A stretch of DNA of 64,000 nucleotides, taken from Angiostrongylus vasorum. Lineage: Eukaryota; Nematoda; Chromadorea; Rhabditida; Metastrongylidae. The stretch lies in NCBI GenBank assembly GCA_018806985.1, contig JADANN010000026.1, forward strand, positions 248,001-312,000. The letters are read 5' to 3'. Positions 1 to 12,600 of the stretch are shown here, piece by piece. The notes under the pieces were generated by a model, which was given only the letters and a program-made list of their open reading frames with translations, ran no database searches and was not told the origin of the DNA. The stretch's first letter is position 1; each line of letters starts with the position of its first letter. The position numbers and the translations under genes were made by a program.

Positions 1-1540
1 ACGTAGGGCGTCAAAGCCGGCGTCCGTAGAGTCTGTTCGCAAGTTAGAGGTGCACAGCAAGAACCAGTCTCAATGCCACGTCCTGGACATGCTCGTTTTG
101 TCCGCTTCCAGCAATGTCCTGTGCAAACCGAGATCTGACCCTTTTCAGCGGTTTTCTCACCGTATGACGTCGTAGAAGGCAGCGCCTAATATGCGGGGTA
201 CTAAGGACAAAGATTTTCTGGTTTAGCAATCGTGCTTTCCGCGAACCCCGAGGTCAGCTAGGGCGAAAGCTTCGTCAGGTTCTCACCACTCGTGGCAGCT
301 GCCGTTTTTATGGATCAGAGAGAGATTTGCCACCATAGGAACAGTTTGATATCAGGCCGGTGGTGATTCCTGATGCTAGCTTACTCTTTGCTGGGCATCC
401 GATTGGAAACGTCGGACTCCTTCTCAGCTTGGGAGACGTTGCTAGGTGGATGAATCACCGGTTTTGACATCGCGGTTCGACACCCAGAAGCACTTCCACG
501 AGGAAGGGACGATAAATCCAAAGGAGGAAGGAATTTATAAAGGAAGAAATTTTAAGAAAAAGATGCTTATACTTTTCGCAGAGAACCATGTTCTTAGACT
601 GAAGTACACTGTTTATAAGAAAATGCGCCACCGAGAACCTGCGCATGTCATCTATTGACAAGTGTGAAGTTATTGGGGAGAAAATTACAAATACTGACTA
701 GGAAGCGCTGAACATCCAGAAGGTTGTTGATCACCGATATGATTTATTGCTTCGCATGTTTCGAAACAACTCTCAATCATTGCTCTTACAATTTTTTCGC
801 CAATGTATTTGAAAATAATGCTCATGACCACTTACATAATCATCAAGAACCTTCATAACTTATCAAATTACCTTTCCACAAATATTGGAAGCTTGGTTAG
901 ACTCAGTAAAATCAAACCAAATTCCATACGATTATGTAGATATGGGTTCGGGAGGAAACCCCATGTTTTTTGGATGAAAATCAGGTTTTTCAGATATTCG
1001 CTTGTTGACTATAGTGACTAACCATGAACGGAATTTGGAGGGATTTCTTCATTTCTTTCATCGTCTGAATCGGTTTTGGAAAACCACAGAAAGGATATAT
1101 GGCATTAGAAAATGTACGCATTATCTTATTCAGCGGAGCTTGGTAGAGGAATAGGTGAAATCTTAGTATAATGAAAGGAATATAAGAGCATTTATTTCGT
1201 AAACTACAACACAAATACATAATCGCTTTTGATATGCAACAACCAATGGGCAACGAATAATCAGAAAACAACAGCAGCTTAATAGCACTTGTGTCATGAA
1301 GCTGGCGACCTAGACTAGGTGCAGTAGTAGCAATAGATCCTCTCATGCGCCTAGGAAACATCAGGTGACTACGTCATATCTATCCGTTCAAATTATACCC
1401 TTCGGAAATATTCCAACATTTCTTCTAAGGGCAGAGCTGCCGATATACTTTCCTATGACGATCTGATAGCCTTATGTTAAACATTTCGTATGCTGTTATC
1501 TCATGCAAACATTTGTGGGTACCAGTTCCTATGCTTTGAA
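1..1540. other. No gene recognised
   Basis: AT-rich sequence with short ORFs only. The longest (990-1361, minus, 123 codons) has no recognisable motif and mixed composition. Positions 44-229 (minus) keep an Arg-rich open frame that I cannot assign. I see no convincing exon with splice sites here. Confidence 0.4.
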
Positions 1541-1543
1541 TAT

Positions 1544-1617
1544 ATATTGCTGGTTCTGTGGTAGAATGCTCGATTGCCACGCGGGCGGCCCGGTTCCGAT
1601 TCCCGGCCAATGCACCA
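1544..1617 (+). pseudogene. tRNA-Gly(GCC)-like copy with genomic CCA
   Basis: The block follows eukaryotic tRNA-Gly(GCC) closely: D-arm GTTC..GTGGTAGAAT, anticodon arm TTGCCAC with GCC, variable region, T-arm ending GATTCCCGGCC, then CCAATGC, discriminator A and CCA (1615-1617). The 5' acceptor strand (1544-1550, ATATTGC) no longer pairs fully with CCAATGC: positions 1 and 7 mismatch and position 2 wobbles. The T-loop is shifted by one base against the canonical GGTTCGATTC. Nuclear eukaryotic tRNA genes do not encode CCA, so a retroposed mature tRNA or the remnant of a tRNA-primed or tRNA-derived element is more likely than a working gene. Confidence 0.72.
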
Positions 1618-2640
1618 AATTGTTGGGATGGCGACCACTGTTACAAGAATACGAAGTGGTTAAAAACAGTCGATCGGATTAGATGCTCTCCCTTGTTTGT
1701 GCCAAGCGGGACTTTCGTGGTTTTGCAGTCACCAAGCCGAACACCTCAAACTTGTTTAATTAAACCCTTATAAAAAATAATTATGCTAATACAACAACTA
1801 CGGCATGACAATACAAACTGTGCAATTGATAAGAGAATAGTAGGAATAATAAATAGGCACAACCTGATCACTGGTGGTTCAAGTTGCTTATAAGTGAAAA
1901 GCTCATCATATGAATTCTACTACATGAGATGGATGTGAGAAAATGACATGGCAACTTTGGCAGCATTGCTGGAATCAACTGAACGAGCTAACCGGGGAGC
2001 GGGTTTATATTCATTCTGCGATGAGCAGAGTCGGGCAAGACTTGGTGGGGAGAAGGTTTGCCAATAAGAGGTGCTGGAAACATTTCTTAAGAATTGCAAT
2101 CTGATAAGGCTATATTCAAAGCAGGGGACTGTAACCGCAGATGTTTATATCATGGGAAAGTGTATCGGCAGCTTTCCGCTTAGTGAAGATGTTGGAATAA
2201 TTTCAGAGCGTATAATTTGAATGGATAGAGAACATTCCAATATTGGTGAGGATATATACGTAGAAAAGATGACACATACCTGAACTATGAGTAAGAAGGA
2301 TTCGTGAGAACTGTTGAGAGGAAATATTTAAGTACTAATTAGTTCCCTTGACGACAACACGTCACATTGTCGTCCGCTTGTTCACGTTCTTCATAAACAT
2401 TTTGGAGTACAGGTAGATCGGAAAAGTTCCTCAATTCTAGAAGCTCGAACCGTTAAGCGGAAACAGTATGGACACGAAAGGGAAAATGCAGAGAAATGCA
2501 ATGAACCCACTATGCGCCGATAGAGAAGAGAAATAATGATAATGACAGCACAAGAAATAAATGGGAAGCAATCTCCAAAAGCGGTTCCTTATTAATCTCG
2601 ACGCTGACCATAAATGAAGTGAAAGTCTTTAAGAAAACAA
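1618..2640. other. No gene recognised
   Basis: Only short ORFs and AT-rich sequence. I found no repeat shared with the rest of the window and no exon with good splice sites. Confidence 0.35.
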
Positions 2641-2925
2641 AACGGCGAGTTTGCAAAACTCCTGAGCACGGGTGGCTGCTGTGGGCACTGAACATGCTTA
2701 TAGCGTTTTTGGAGGCTAACATGTTCATCACCACACCATGCGGATCCTTCGTTTCGCCCTTTTCTCGGACGTGTTTCATATGTGCTACCAGCAATCACCC
2801 GTCAACGGGATTAACCTAGAAAGTACACGTCGGCATTGCAACCAGATTGTTGGCAGGACCGATAAAAACACGGCTTGGAGGAATTCGAAACGAAGGATCC
2901 GCATGGTGTGGTGATGAACGCATTA
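2641..2925. repeat. Fold-back (MITE-like) element, diverged copy
   Basis: Two 34-base arms, 2723-2756 and 2886-2919, are exact reverse complements around a 129-base centre. The arm sequence (ATCCGCATGGTGTGGTG and flanks) recurs at 9660-9680 and 24957-24990, so this is one family. The outer part starting TTTGCAAAACTCC at 2650 is the diverged outer arm of those copies. Open frames here (2510-2819) are by-products of the repeat. Confidence 0.7.
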
Positions 2926-2949
2926 GCCCTTGAAAGGGTAAAATGTGCT

Positions 2950-3010
2950 GGGTTGCGGGATCGAACTCATGTGTTTTTACAGGGCGGCTCTAACCACTGA
3001 GCTAAACGTA
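2950..3010 (-). repeat. tRNA-derived SINE head fragment
   Basis: On the minus strand this reads as a tRNA-like promoter region: TTAGCTCAGTGGTTAGAG (A box type) followed by GAGTTCGATCCCG (B box type). It matches the head of the SINE family found at 10.4, 24.4 and 30 kb; the body is missing. Confidence 0.5.
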
Positions 3011-3790
3011 CCGTTTTCTGTCTATACTGGTGTAAATCAACCTGCAATGTTCTTCTGCTGACGACATTTACCATTCCTGGTGTTAGATGCGCCGCATTAG
3101 GATTAAGCTTCAGTGCCCTACTGTTATAGAACAACTCTTTTGTGATAATGGACACGTAATCTGAACTTCTTGTTTGAGGAACTAAAGGGAGTTCGGCACA
3201 TGTTTTCAGTTTGTCGATAAGCAGTTTGTAGCCCTTACTCTGCTCTTCCTTCATCTGCCATTTATATGAGAATGATGGTCTATTTGAAGATATCCTCGTC
3301 GTGCATGGCTTGTTTCCTTTTTTTCTTGGACTATGACAGGAACTCCTTTCTAGCTTGTGGTTGAATCGAATCATGACACGAAGAAGGCAGTGATCAGAGT
3401 CTGCGCAGAATGCAGATACTACTGAGGTGTAGAAAAGGCATAATTTCCTGTTCCTCAGAGTGTGATCAAGCACCTGATGAGTTGCGCCGTTAGTAGACTC
3501 TCGTATCCATCGGGTTTTTTTCTGCTTTTGAGAAACGGATCCCAATGGAAAATACGTGCTCCGGTTGAAAGTTCTACAAGATGCTTTACATTTTCGTTTC
3601 ATTTATTCTGAATTTCTCTGACCCGTACTCATTTTCTTTGGACACTCCTAATCTGGCGTTGAATTTGCAACCACAAATTCAAAGAAGCACTTTTCATTGT
3701 GGATTACTTCCTCCGACTCACACTGTACAACGCGTCCATTTCGCTTTCAGTAACTGTACAAGTTAGTGAATATCAGCAGTTAGGGATGGC
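3011..3790 (-). mobile_element. RTE-B non-LTR retrotransposon, endonuclease fragment
   Basis: The minus frame 2967-3602 carries the end of an apurinic-type endonuclease domain (DHTLRNRKLCLF, then CADSDHCLLRVMIRF, the usual SDHRLL site changed to SDHCLL) and the start of the linker to the reverse transcriptase (SRRTLQVDLHQYRQKT). Sequence to about 3790 continues the same domain with frame breaks. It is a truncated copy of the family also seen at 14-16 kb and 53.6 kb, with no reverse transcriptase part. Confidence 0.7.
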
Positions 3791-4204
3791 GACTTTCTTT
3801 TGACGTGGGAATTGGAGACCACAAATGAGAATGCGTGGTAATAGGATTATTAATAGAATTAAGAATTAAGTAGAAATACTCTACACAAGACGGTTTGCAA
3901 GAAGTTTCGCTTACATAAATGTTCATCAGGTAGTTTTAGAATAGCTTGTACGGGAATTTCCTGTAAATCCAATTGAGAACTATGGGAGGAAAATCGTGTG
4001 AGCGACATATAAACCAGTATCTCATGGTTTAGATCTCCTTTCGTCGTCATTCCACTTCTGTGGATTCACAATGCCGCACACCTCATTTCTGGCTACCGTT
4101 TGCATGTCGCGCATTCGGATGTTTCAAGGACGGGATGAGCTGTTCTATTTAAGATTAATTTGAACAACGAACCTCATTGTATCTGTTCGCATTCCACATT
4201 TATG

Positions 4205-4425
4205 TTTAAAAAAAGCATAAAGCGCTTGGCGTTGACCAGTTCATCCTATATGCACCATGCATTTGACCTCATCACGCATCGTTGAAGATGACTGATGTGC
4301 GACGCCATACCGATGCGTCATGTCAGTGGATGGAACGTTTGATGAGTCCGCGTGCAGAATCGAACCAACGACCAAGTTTGCTCCTCGAACCACGGTGTTA
4401 CCCGCACCGCATATTTATGTCGTTA
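4205..4425 (-). repeat. Diverged SINE copy
   Basis: Positions 4218-4300 match the 3' part of the SINE family in reverse (GGCGTTGACCAGTT, ATGCACCATGCATTTGAC). Positions 4340-4420 reversed give a tRNA-like head with GTTCGAGG and a B box GGTTCGATTC. The two parts are joined by diverged sequence, so it may be two fused insertions. Confidence 0.45.
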
Positions 4426-5289
4426 CCATTTATTATTACGTGACCCAAAGTCACATGTACTACACTGTGTCCAAAAAAAGCACTTCTTCTACTCGAATCA
4501 TTTCCTTGCATCCATTATCCGTGCTGGTGTTCGAACTTTTCGCGCGTCGTTGCGAATGGCGCTTGAGGAATTTTTTTTGGCTTCGTTACGAATGTCGATG
4601 AATGATAGTCGACTCATTCGTCCCTGGAATGTTTAAACAACTGTGTCAGGTGTTTTCGTTTGGACTTAGTGGATTGAAGTGTTTCCCTACAAATCTGGAA
4701 CCGATGTGCCCACCGCGATTTGACAAGAGAACGATGTACTCGGGGTAGGGTCGAACCAGACCCTGGGTGGGTTGGGCTGTTAACTTATTGAACGGGATCA
4801 GGATCACTACTATTACACAACGGTTTTTTGTTTGCATTATGCGAGAACAGAATTGATATTTTCTCAGCAATTCCTTGAGCAATGTAAGTCATTGTGTCGG
4901 TCCCACAACGAATGTCATTATGCAGTATTATCGATTTTACACGAGCACACGTCGAGTCGATATGCTAAATTCTTGTCGGCTAGAGTACGCTTTCAAGGTG
5001 GTCTAAGTGTTAATGGTTGTTCATTGTAATGTAAAATGAAACCCATCCAGCTTATTTAGTTCACTCAAATGATCCATGTCTTTCCTTTTCCTCCTTTTTC
5101 CTCCCCTTTCCACTGTGTGTGTTGTATTTGTATGTTTATGTCTCTTTAGTGATGCAGCTTTGTTATCCTTAACACACGTAAGGTTCGCAGTAAGTACCAA
5201 TGTTGCCCACTTCAACGCTGTTCGATGTGAAAATTTCCGAGGATTCCACTCGTGGAGGAAGTCCAGCGGCAGGTATGAATTCCACTAAG
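4426..5289. other. No gene recognised
   Basis: Several ORFs of 60-95 codons without recognisable motifs. A 5' exon of the KIAA0930 homologue could lie here or further upstream, but I could not find one resembling the conserved N-terminal block. Confidence 0.35.
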
Positions 5290-5543
5290 GTATGAATGCG
5301 TCGTTTTTCTTCCTCAGCAATCGAGAGGTTGTTAGACAGCGTACATTTACTTCTATAGAAAAAGACACAATACAGTACAACAGTAGCTGACGTTTCGGCA
5401 GTATCACCTTCTTCAGTTTACCATTCCATGCTCTGAAGAAGGTGATACTTCCGAAACGTCAGCTACTGTTGTATTGTATTGTGTGAAATACATGCTGTCT
5501 AACAACCTCGGGATTGCTGGACAAGAAAACGACGCATTCATAT
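5290..5543. repeat. Near-perfect palindrome of Penelope-type terminal sequence
   Basis: The left arm (about 5290-5416) and right arm (about 5433-5543) are near reverse complements, with a 16-base spacer. Each arm holds the motif CTGAAGA...CGAAACGTC close to the spacer, then an ACTGTTGTATTGT-like stretch and a CAGCAATC/GATTGCTG block. The same order follows the Penelope-like fragment at 26.7-26.85 kb. These are therefore most likely two Penelope terminal repeats in inverted orientation with the body lost. Confidence 0.65.
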
Positions 5544-6254
5544 TCCAATGCTAAGGTTAATATAAAGTCGATCCTGGGAACTGTTCCATGAAGGTATTCG
5601 ATTACCTGAGTTTTATTCACTAATCCCCTATTTAGGAGATTCTTCATGTGATTTAAACGGGAATAATTCCGAAAACTGCGAATGTGTGGGTGAGCTTATC
5701 AGGCGAATAATTGCACTCCGCCGCCTGAGTACTACACAAGGTCGGGCAATTGGATGGAGTTTCCTGGTTATAGATTTATGTGTTACTTAGTACTGATCCA
5801 TAGTCATCTCTGTGCAATACTTTAAGATGGGGAGTACTCTGTCATTAATAACAATGAAGTGAAGTGGGCGAATCTTTTCATGGAGTTCATTCTTGGCACC
5901 GCGTTTTGTCAAGCTCAGAAATGCCAAGCTCATTCCGATGACATGATTTGGTACGTGCACCAAATGAAAATCAATTCCTCGTTCTACTTGGGTCATTCGG
6001 TACCACTGCTTTTATGCCTTTCTAGTCATTTGTATATATAGTGCTACTAGGAGAGCTCAGCAAGACTATTTAACATTTGTCGGTCTAGTTTAGCTATAAC
6101 GAACGCTTTGGTGTTCTTCTCTCTTTAAAGACCTTATGCTATTTAAAAAAGTGTTAAGAAGCGTTTTTTTAATAAATTCTACACTTCTATCACGTGATTC
6201 GCTTTTATATTACCTATTCATCAAATTCAGTAAGGATGTAGTGACGTTTGAAAG
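5544..6254. other. No gene recognised (probable intron of the KIAA0930 homologue)
   Basis: AT-rich sequence directly upstream of the first recognised exon of the downstream gene. No exon or repeat was identified. Confidence 0.35.
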
Positions 6255-6342
6255 TTATTATCGAAGTGGTTGAAGCAAGATCGATTTTATATAAGAGAAG
6301 TATTAAATGGGAGTAAACTGTTATATAAAGGTATGCTTACGC

Positions 6343-6400
<58 letters not shown>

Positions 6401-6636
6401 GTATTACTTATGTATACGTATATGTATGTGTACGCCATTCAGCAATCCTGTTTGCTGCAAGTATATCGGCGTTCCAGCAAAAATCAGCCGTCTCCTTGTG
6501 ATAAAGCGTATAATTGGGAAGAAACCGTTTGTTTAAACCTTATCCTTCAGCAGGTTAGGTGGTCCCTTTATTGTCTTATTTAATTGTAATTTACATATAT
6601 CATGAGTGCAAATATATATATATATATATATATATC

Positions 6637-6687
<51 letters not shown>

Positions 6688-9600
6688 TATAGATGTATAC
6701 ATGCGAAGGTATGTATATGTGGGCATATGTATATGTATATATATAAATACATTTATATAGGTACATGTGTAAGTATATATAAGCAATGTTTGAAGTGCTT
6801 CTTCGAGTAGTGGTGTCGGTCTTCGATATAGTAACATTAGCATTGTTTTGAAAACATAGAAGACAGAGTTGTTTTTGGTCTTAAATATGTGCCTAATCGT
6901 GCATTATATCTCTCCTTTCATATTGGTATAGTTTCTGAAACATTTAGCTGGATTTCTATGTTACATGTGCGGTTTGTACGCAAACAAGCCCAAGAAACCT
7001 AGAAATAATCCGGAAGAATTGCAAAAAAGGTATCCGTCAGTTTTGTTCCTGTTTGTTGGTTGTACTGTGTTGGTTTTTTATTAGAATATTTATGCTTTAG
7101 GTTTATCCATCTCCTAGCAGGAGGAGAATGGACAGCAAGGGTGAAAGCGAGGAGATAACATATCCAAAGCTCTATTTTGCAATTGATGGATTTGAAGAGG
7201 TTAGTGGTTCTACAGGGAATTTCTGTGCAAATTGAAGTGATTTTCTGCATTTAATCATAAATTCCAGACTTTATCAACGGTTTGAACCACCCACATCCTT
7301 ATTTCCTTAAATATTTCGTTTATATTGCTTCGTATGCGTTTTTATGTGAAGATGCATTTCACTATTTTATGTTTTTAAGTAGTGTTTTGTTATGTTTAAG
7401 TCAAGTTCTCACGTTTTGTTCCGTGCTGATGGGAACAATTGCTTTCTTTTTAGCGCCTTACAAATGCAGTTTCTTTTAAAAATGTTTCTTTGTTTACAGT
7501 GTTTTGCATATTGCTTACTTATCCTTGTTTATGTTCTTTTATTGTTCGAAATGACTTCAATATTCCTTTCATTGCATTTTTCAGCGTGTTAGGTCTTTGT
7601 GTTTATTGGGTCATGTTAATTTGCCTTAATGCTTGACAGTAATTTAATTACTTTAAATCGTTGCACGCTTAACATAACCAATGTGGTTGGTTTCGTTCAG
7701 CTTTTTTCTACTCTTCCACTGATATCTGTTTAGGCTTTCCAAGACATTGTGGTTAGGGACGGTGAATGTGTTTGCGTGGAATTAGTTGCTCGTGATAGAC
7801 AAAAGACAAGAGAGGCGGTCATATTTCTTGGTTCAATCAGATACGACGTCCTGAGACAAGTTTATGACGCTAAAGCTTCAACATCATGGAATTGGGCCCA
7901 GAAGCTGATGAAACAGGGTGGAAGACGACAAGAGTTTGTGGGTATGAGAGGACCACATAAAAAAGTGAGTTGATAAACTCTCGTCAATTTTTTTGTGAAT
8001 GCTGAGCAAGAATTTTGTCGAATTTCTCATTAATAAAGATTCTCACATGATCATTTTATTGAAACCTTTAGGGATATGCTGAAATGGCGGTTGCTCGAGT
8101 TCTTAACTGTGGTTACGAAACTCCTTTGACGGAAAATAACATAGACTTTTCTGAACTAGCTGGTGTTGAACACACTCTAAATCGTCGAAGGATGTCTGAA
8201 ACAAATCTTTCTGGTCCGAAAGTGTTCACACGTCCATCTATCATGCAGGGAGCTCAAATGCCCTATAATCGTAGATGGCAAAGCGAGACAGATACAGCGA
8301 ACCAGTATCCTGAAGTTGAAGGAAGCAACATTGACGATGGTGTATTCTTTTTCATATTTGTTGAGATTACCAATCCGGTACTCTCAATTTAGCAGTGTTT
8401 TTAATAGAATTAATGTACGGACTTCTATGAATAATAGAGAAGATCCGTTGAAAACCGTTATTTCCCTCTGTAAAGAATCAAGGACATGGTGAACGTAATC
8501 TTTATGATGGTTTTAGGGAAACACTTTGAATTTTCTTCAAATATTGGTTTCAAATTGTTGAGATTTTGGCATCACAAAATCTCTAGTGTATATTGTACAA
8601 TTTTTTGGTTAAGATTTGGATGAGGGCGTCTTGACTCGATTATGGTCTGTACGTGGTTTTGGGCAAGCATGGCATTGGCTGCGAGAGAAGAAAAGAGCAG
8701 AATGTACACCACTGAATGCATATCTTACATATGTGACACTTTCCTGTACCAGCATCCTTAAAGGTAACGTTGACTGCAAAGTTGCAAATCGATTGATGAT
8801 CAGACTTGCAGTTCGCTCATGGCAATTATTAGTTTCGTCTCTATTTTTTCGTCCGGTGGTAGCCATTCTGTTACATGTCATTTTTTGTTTATTGCGCATT
8901 TCTTATAGAGACGTGAATAGTTTTTCACTTTTCCTATAATATCTGTCTGGAACGTCCAGCTTTTCTTTTTTTTTTGGAGTAGTGCTAGTGTATGGGTTTT
9001 ACATTTTCAATTTTTTATTTATTTGGAAAGTCACGGAAACAAATCTAGTACCTATACTCATCTTCACAATATCGTAGGAGCCTTAGTACTTTTTTCCATT
9101 AGTTTCGTTTTGTTACAAACGTCTATGTCCAGGTGCTGAGATTCATGTATGCGTTGGGCTACAGTCTGGTATTTTTTTTCCTTTTCTTCTTTCACTGATA
9201 TGTTTTATGCTGAATGAGTGCAGTTTTTATGGGACTCCAAGCCTACTGTGATAGATCCTTCGCAGGTTTTCAATAGTCGCTGGCTGCTTTGGATCAGAAT
9301 TTGCTGCCTTACAAGCACCGTTCTTCCAAAACTGCTACAATTCCTTTGATTAGTCCACGACCATTCGAGAAAGATCTAGTAGGCATACTACCCATAACCG
9401 TAACCCGATAGTGGACGAAAAACGTCATAGTTCCATAAGCTTCGTTTTCACGGCCATCGAGGGTAGTCTTTCATCTAAATACTGTTTTCATTTTCTTAAC
9501 CTTTTTTATTTACTGCCTATTCTTTTTAACGGCAGGGTATGTTGCGAAATATAACTTTTTCTAATCGCTGAGATATTTGCAAAACTCCGGACCGCAGGTG

Positions 9601-12600
9601 TCTGCGGTGGTGAACGAACGCGCCATTGTCCTTTCCAGGGAGTAACGCGTTCAAGGACCCACATGGTGTGGTGGTGAACGCGTTACTCCCCGGAAAGGAT
9701 AATAGCGCGTTCGTTCCCCACCGCAGACACCTGCGGTCCGGAGTTTTGCAAATATCTCAGCATTGTAGACTGTTTTCATTGTTTGTCAGTACTGTTATCC
9801 AATATCTTTGATCGACCAGTAATTTTACAGATTTAGGTTTTTTGGTAAGCCAAGGTTTTGTTGATCTAAAAGTGGGATTTTTTTTGAATCTACGTTTCGA
9901 TGGATATGATGCTAATGGAAGAGGTTACCTCAAGCAAGTTTATTGATTTGTCTAGTGAGATGAACCCTGTTAGAGAATACTCATCGAGCAAATCACATAT
10001 GATGGTTGGAATGATCACTTCGTTCACCATTCCTAAGCAGAACGGCCGTGCTGCTTAGGGTCATCCATTTCTTCGAAAATATGGCTGCTGTCTCGAAAAG
10101 AATTGGGTTTTGAAAAAAAAATTTTTTAGCTGTTGTACTATCTTTTCCCCAATGCTGTTCTCCCACCACGTGGGAACTCATTAGCTCGGCTATCCGCAAA
10201 ACTGCCAGGAGAATCGACTCGACCAGCATTCTACAACATTCACAAGGAAGACGAAGTCCTCAAGCAGTAGCCGAAACAACACGCGAGATGTTCGAAGACA
10301 TTTGTGGACGATGAATGAGAGAAAGAGAAATCGAATGCAAAGAGCGATGGAGTTCGCGCAGTAGATGTGATGACGAGTCGTGTAAAAAAAGTACTACACT
10401 GGTATGTGGCACAGTGGTTGGAGGCGCCACTGCGACACACACGTGGAATCGATCCTCGCGTCCATGGTCCACCAAGCCTTCCATCCCTCCTGGGTCAGCA
10501 AATTGGTACCAGACTTGCCTGGAAGGATAGCAGCATTGGCTCGATACATCGGCAGGCCACTGCGAGTCATTGTAAAGGCCTGATATGCATTCAGTCACCT
10601 CCAACGATACTTAATGAAATCGAAGCATTGAGCATCCCTCAGGGATTGATCAACTTCGAGAGCTTTTTATTTAGCTTTACTACACTGGTATTTATCTCAC
10701 CTCGTTTTTTAGGAGGAATCGGGAGTGGATGTCAGCGAGTGTGTTATCGGCTTGGATGTGAGTTGTAGAACTCAGGCATGAAACTTTGGGATAGAATCAC
10801 TCTGTAGTTTCTTTTCAGCAGGACTTTTAACTTTGTAAGATGTGTTTAAATATGTAGGACTTAAATGTTATTCTCTAACATCGGCGTAATGATTTAAGAC
10901 ATGTGTTCCTAACCTAATTGAAGATTTGGGGTTTCCTAAAAAGAGTTTCTGTCTATTTTAACAAACAGTGCGTACCCTTCTATGGATTGTTGATAGATGA
11001 CACAAGAGTTACTTAATGAAGGGATATCGTGTGTAATCATATACGTGTGCTCCGTATACGGTGCAATGATTTAGTAAGAACTTGGGAGTGCAGAAAATGT
11101 GGAGTCAAATATCTTGCTGCCTTCTGCATTTCATTTTTGTCTCATTTTTATTTCAATCTAGATCATATTAGGTTATTAAGCGTAAATGTTTCACTTTCAG
11201 TAAAAAATCTATTGTGTTATAACCTCGTAAAAATTCCTCACCCTTCTGGGAATCACGACAAACACATTTTTGCCAACGTTTCTAAGCTCAGACATTCATG
11301 TTATATATTTAAGCTTTTGGATCCGTTGGAGTTGCCGAAGGCCTTCTTTTTACTATATTATCAATGAGAAACGTTTTCTAGCATTGGTGGTTGACCATGT
11401 GTTTGAGACAATGTTAATCCATTAGTGATAGGTTTGATGAGTATGACGAACTAGAGTAGTTCCGCCCACCAGCTTCTCCAGCATCTGGAGCATCACTTGT
11501 AAGATAGAAATGTATGCATTGGGGATGGTGTTGTTCAACAGAATTCGTCTCTTACTACTTATCATTACTAATCTATACAGTAAAATTTTTTGGTATTTTT
11601 ATCGATTTCCTGACGGCACTTCTTTGATGGAATAGTTTAATCGGACTTGACGATATTAAGTTGGTATTCCTATTTGCAAAGCACCTAAATCGCTTTCGAT
11701 AAAACTTGCCTTTTGGAAGTTTTTTTGTGCTTCAGCTCTTTCTATTACTCTGGCAGAACGCATCAAATTTCACAGATCCCATTTTCAGTTGTCCGTCATG
11801 TTGATATCAGGAAACGCTTAATTTTAATTCCACAATAGTGACACAAAACAGATTCCTTATCGGCCATCTCATTGCCGTCTATTAATGTATATCGAATTCA
11901 AACTACTGTGCAGATCTACTTCATTTAACATCCTCAAGTGGTCATCCTTAAGAACAGTGGGTCGTTTCTGAGTTTGCAGTTTTGGAACCAATATGATGCT
12001 CTACAATCGTTGACCATTTTCTTGCTAAATGCAGTGTTAACGTGGGAAGCAGTTTTCATAGCTTCGTTTCAAGTTTTGGATTCATTCAAGAATAGCTTGA
12101 ATTCTCCTTTCCTCCATTTTAATTCCAGTGGCTTATACTGGACATAAAATCGTCACCCCCACAAGTGAAGTCAGACGGTCTTTGTTTATCGCAGGAAGCT
12201 TTCCCACTTTGTGATTGGTTTTTTGTTTTCCCGATGCCACTTTAAATTCAGACAGTATTTCATTCTTAGCTGGTCTTTCAGTTAGAGATTTCCTTCACTT
12301 ATTAACGATTAAACGGTTACCGATCTATCTGATTAATCCGATTTTATATTCCTTAACTGCTATTTTTGCCTAGTATGACATGTATTTTGTTCATACTGTT
12401 CCATATAGTGGTGTATTACAATTATCAAAAGAACAGTTGTTCCTTTTTAAACCAAAGCGAAATGTATATCAAGTCGCATGGATAAGGGATAAAAAGATAA
12501 AACTCTTGGCGTTGATCAATCCCTGAGGGATGCGCCATGCGTTCGACTTCGCTAAGGATCGTTGGAGGTGGTTGAATGCATGCATATCTGGCCTTTACGA

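Noticed and set aside
2510..2819. Overlapping ORFs of 66-94 codons
   Set aside because: They lie across the fold-back element arms on both strands; palindromic repeats produce mirrored ORFs.
6270..6843. Open frames rich in Tyr and Ile on both strands
   Set aside because: They are translations of the AT microsatellites; only the short pieces matching the KIAA0930 family (6276-6330, 6462-6553) are kept.
10260..10768. ORFs of 66-133 codons on both strands
   Set aside because: They are frames through the SINE and the adjacent dispersed repeat, and the same frames recur in other SINE copies with stops at different places.
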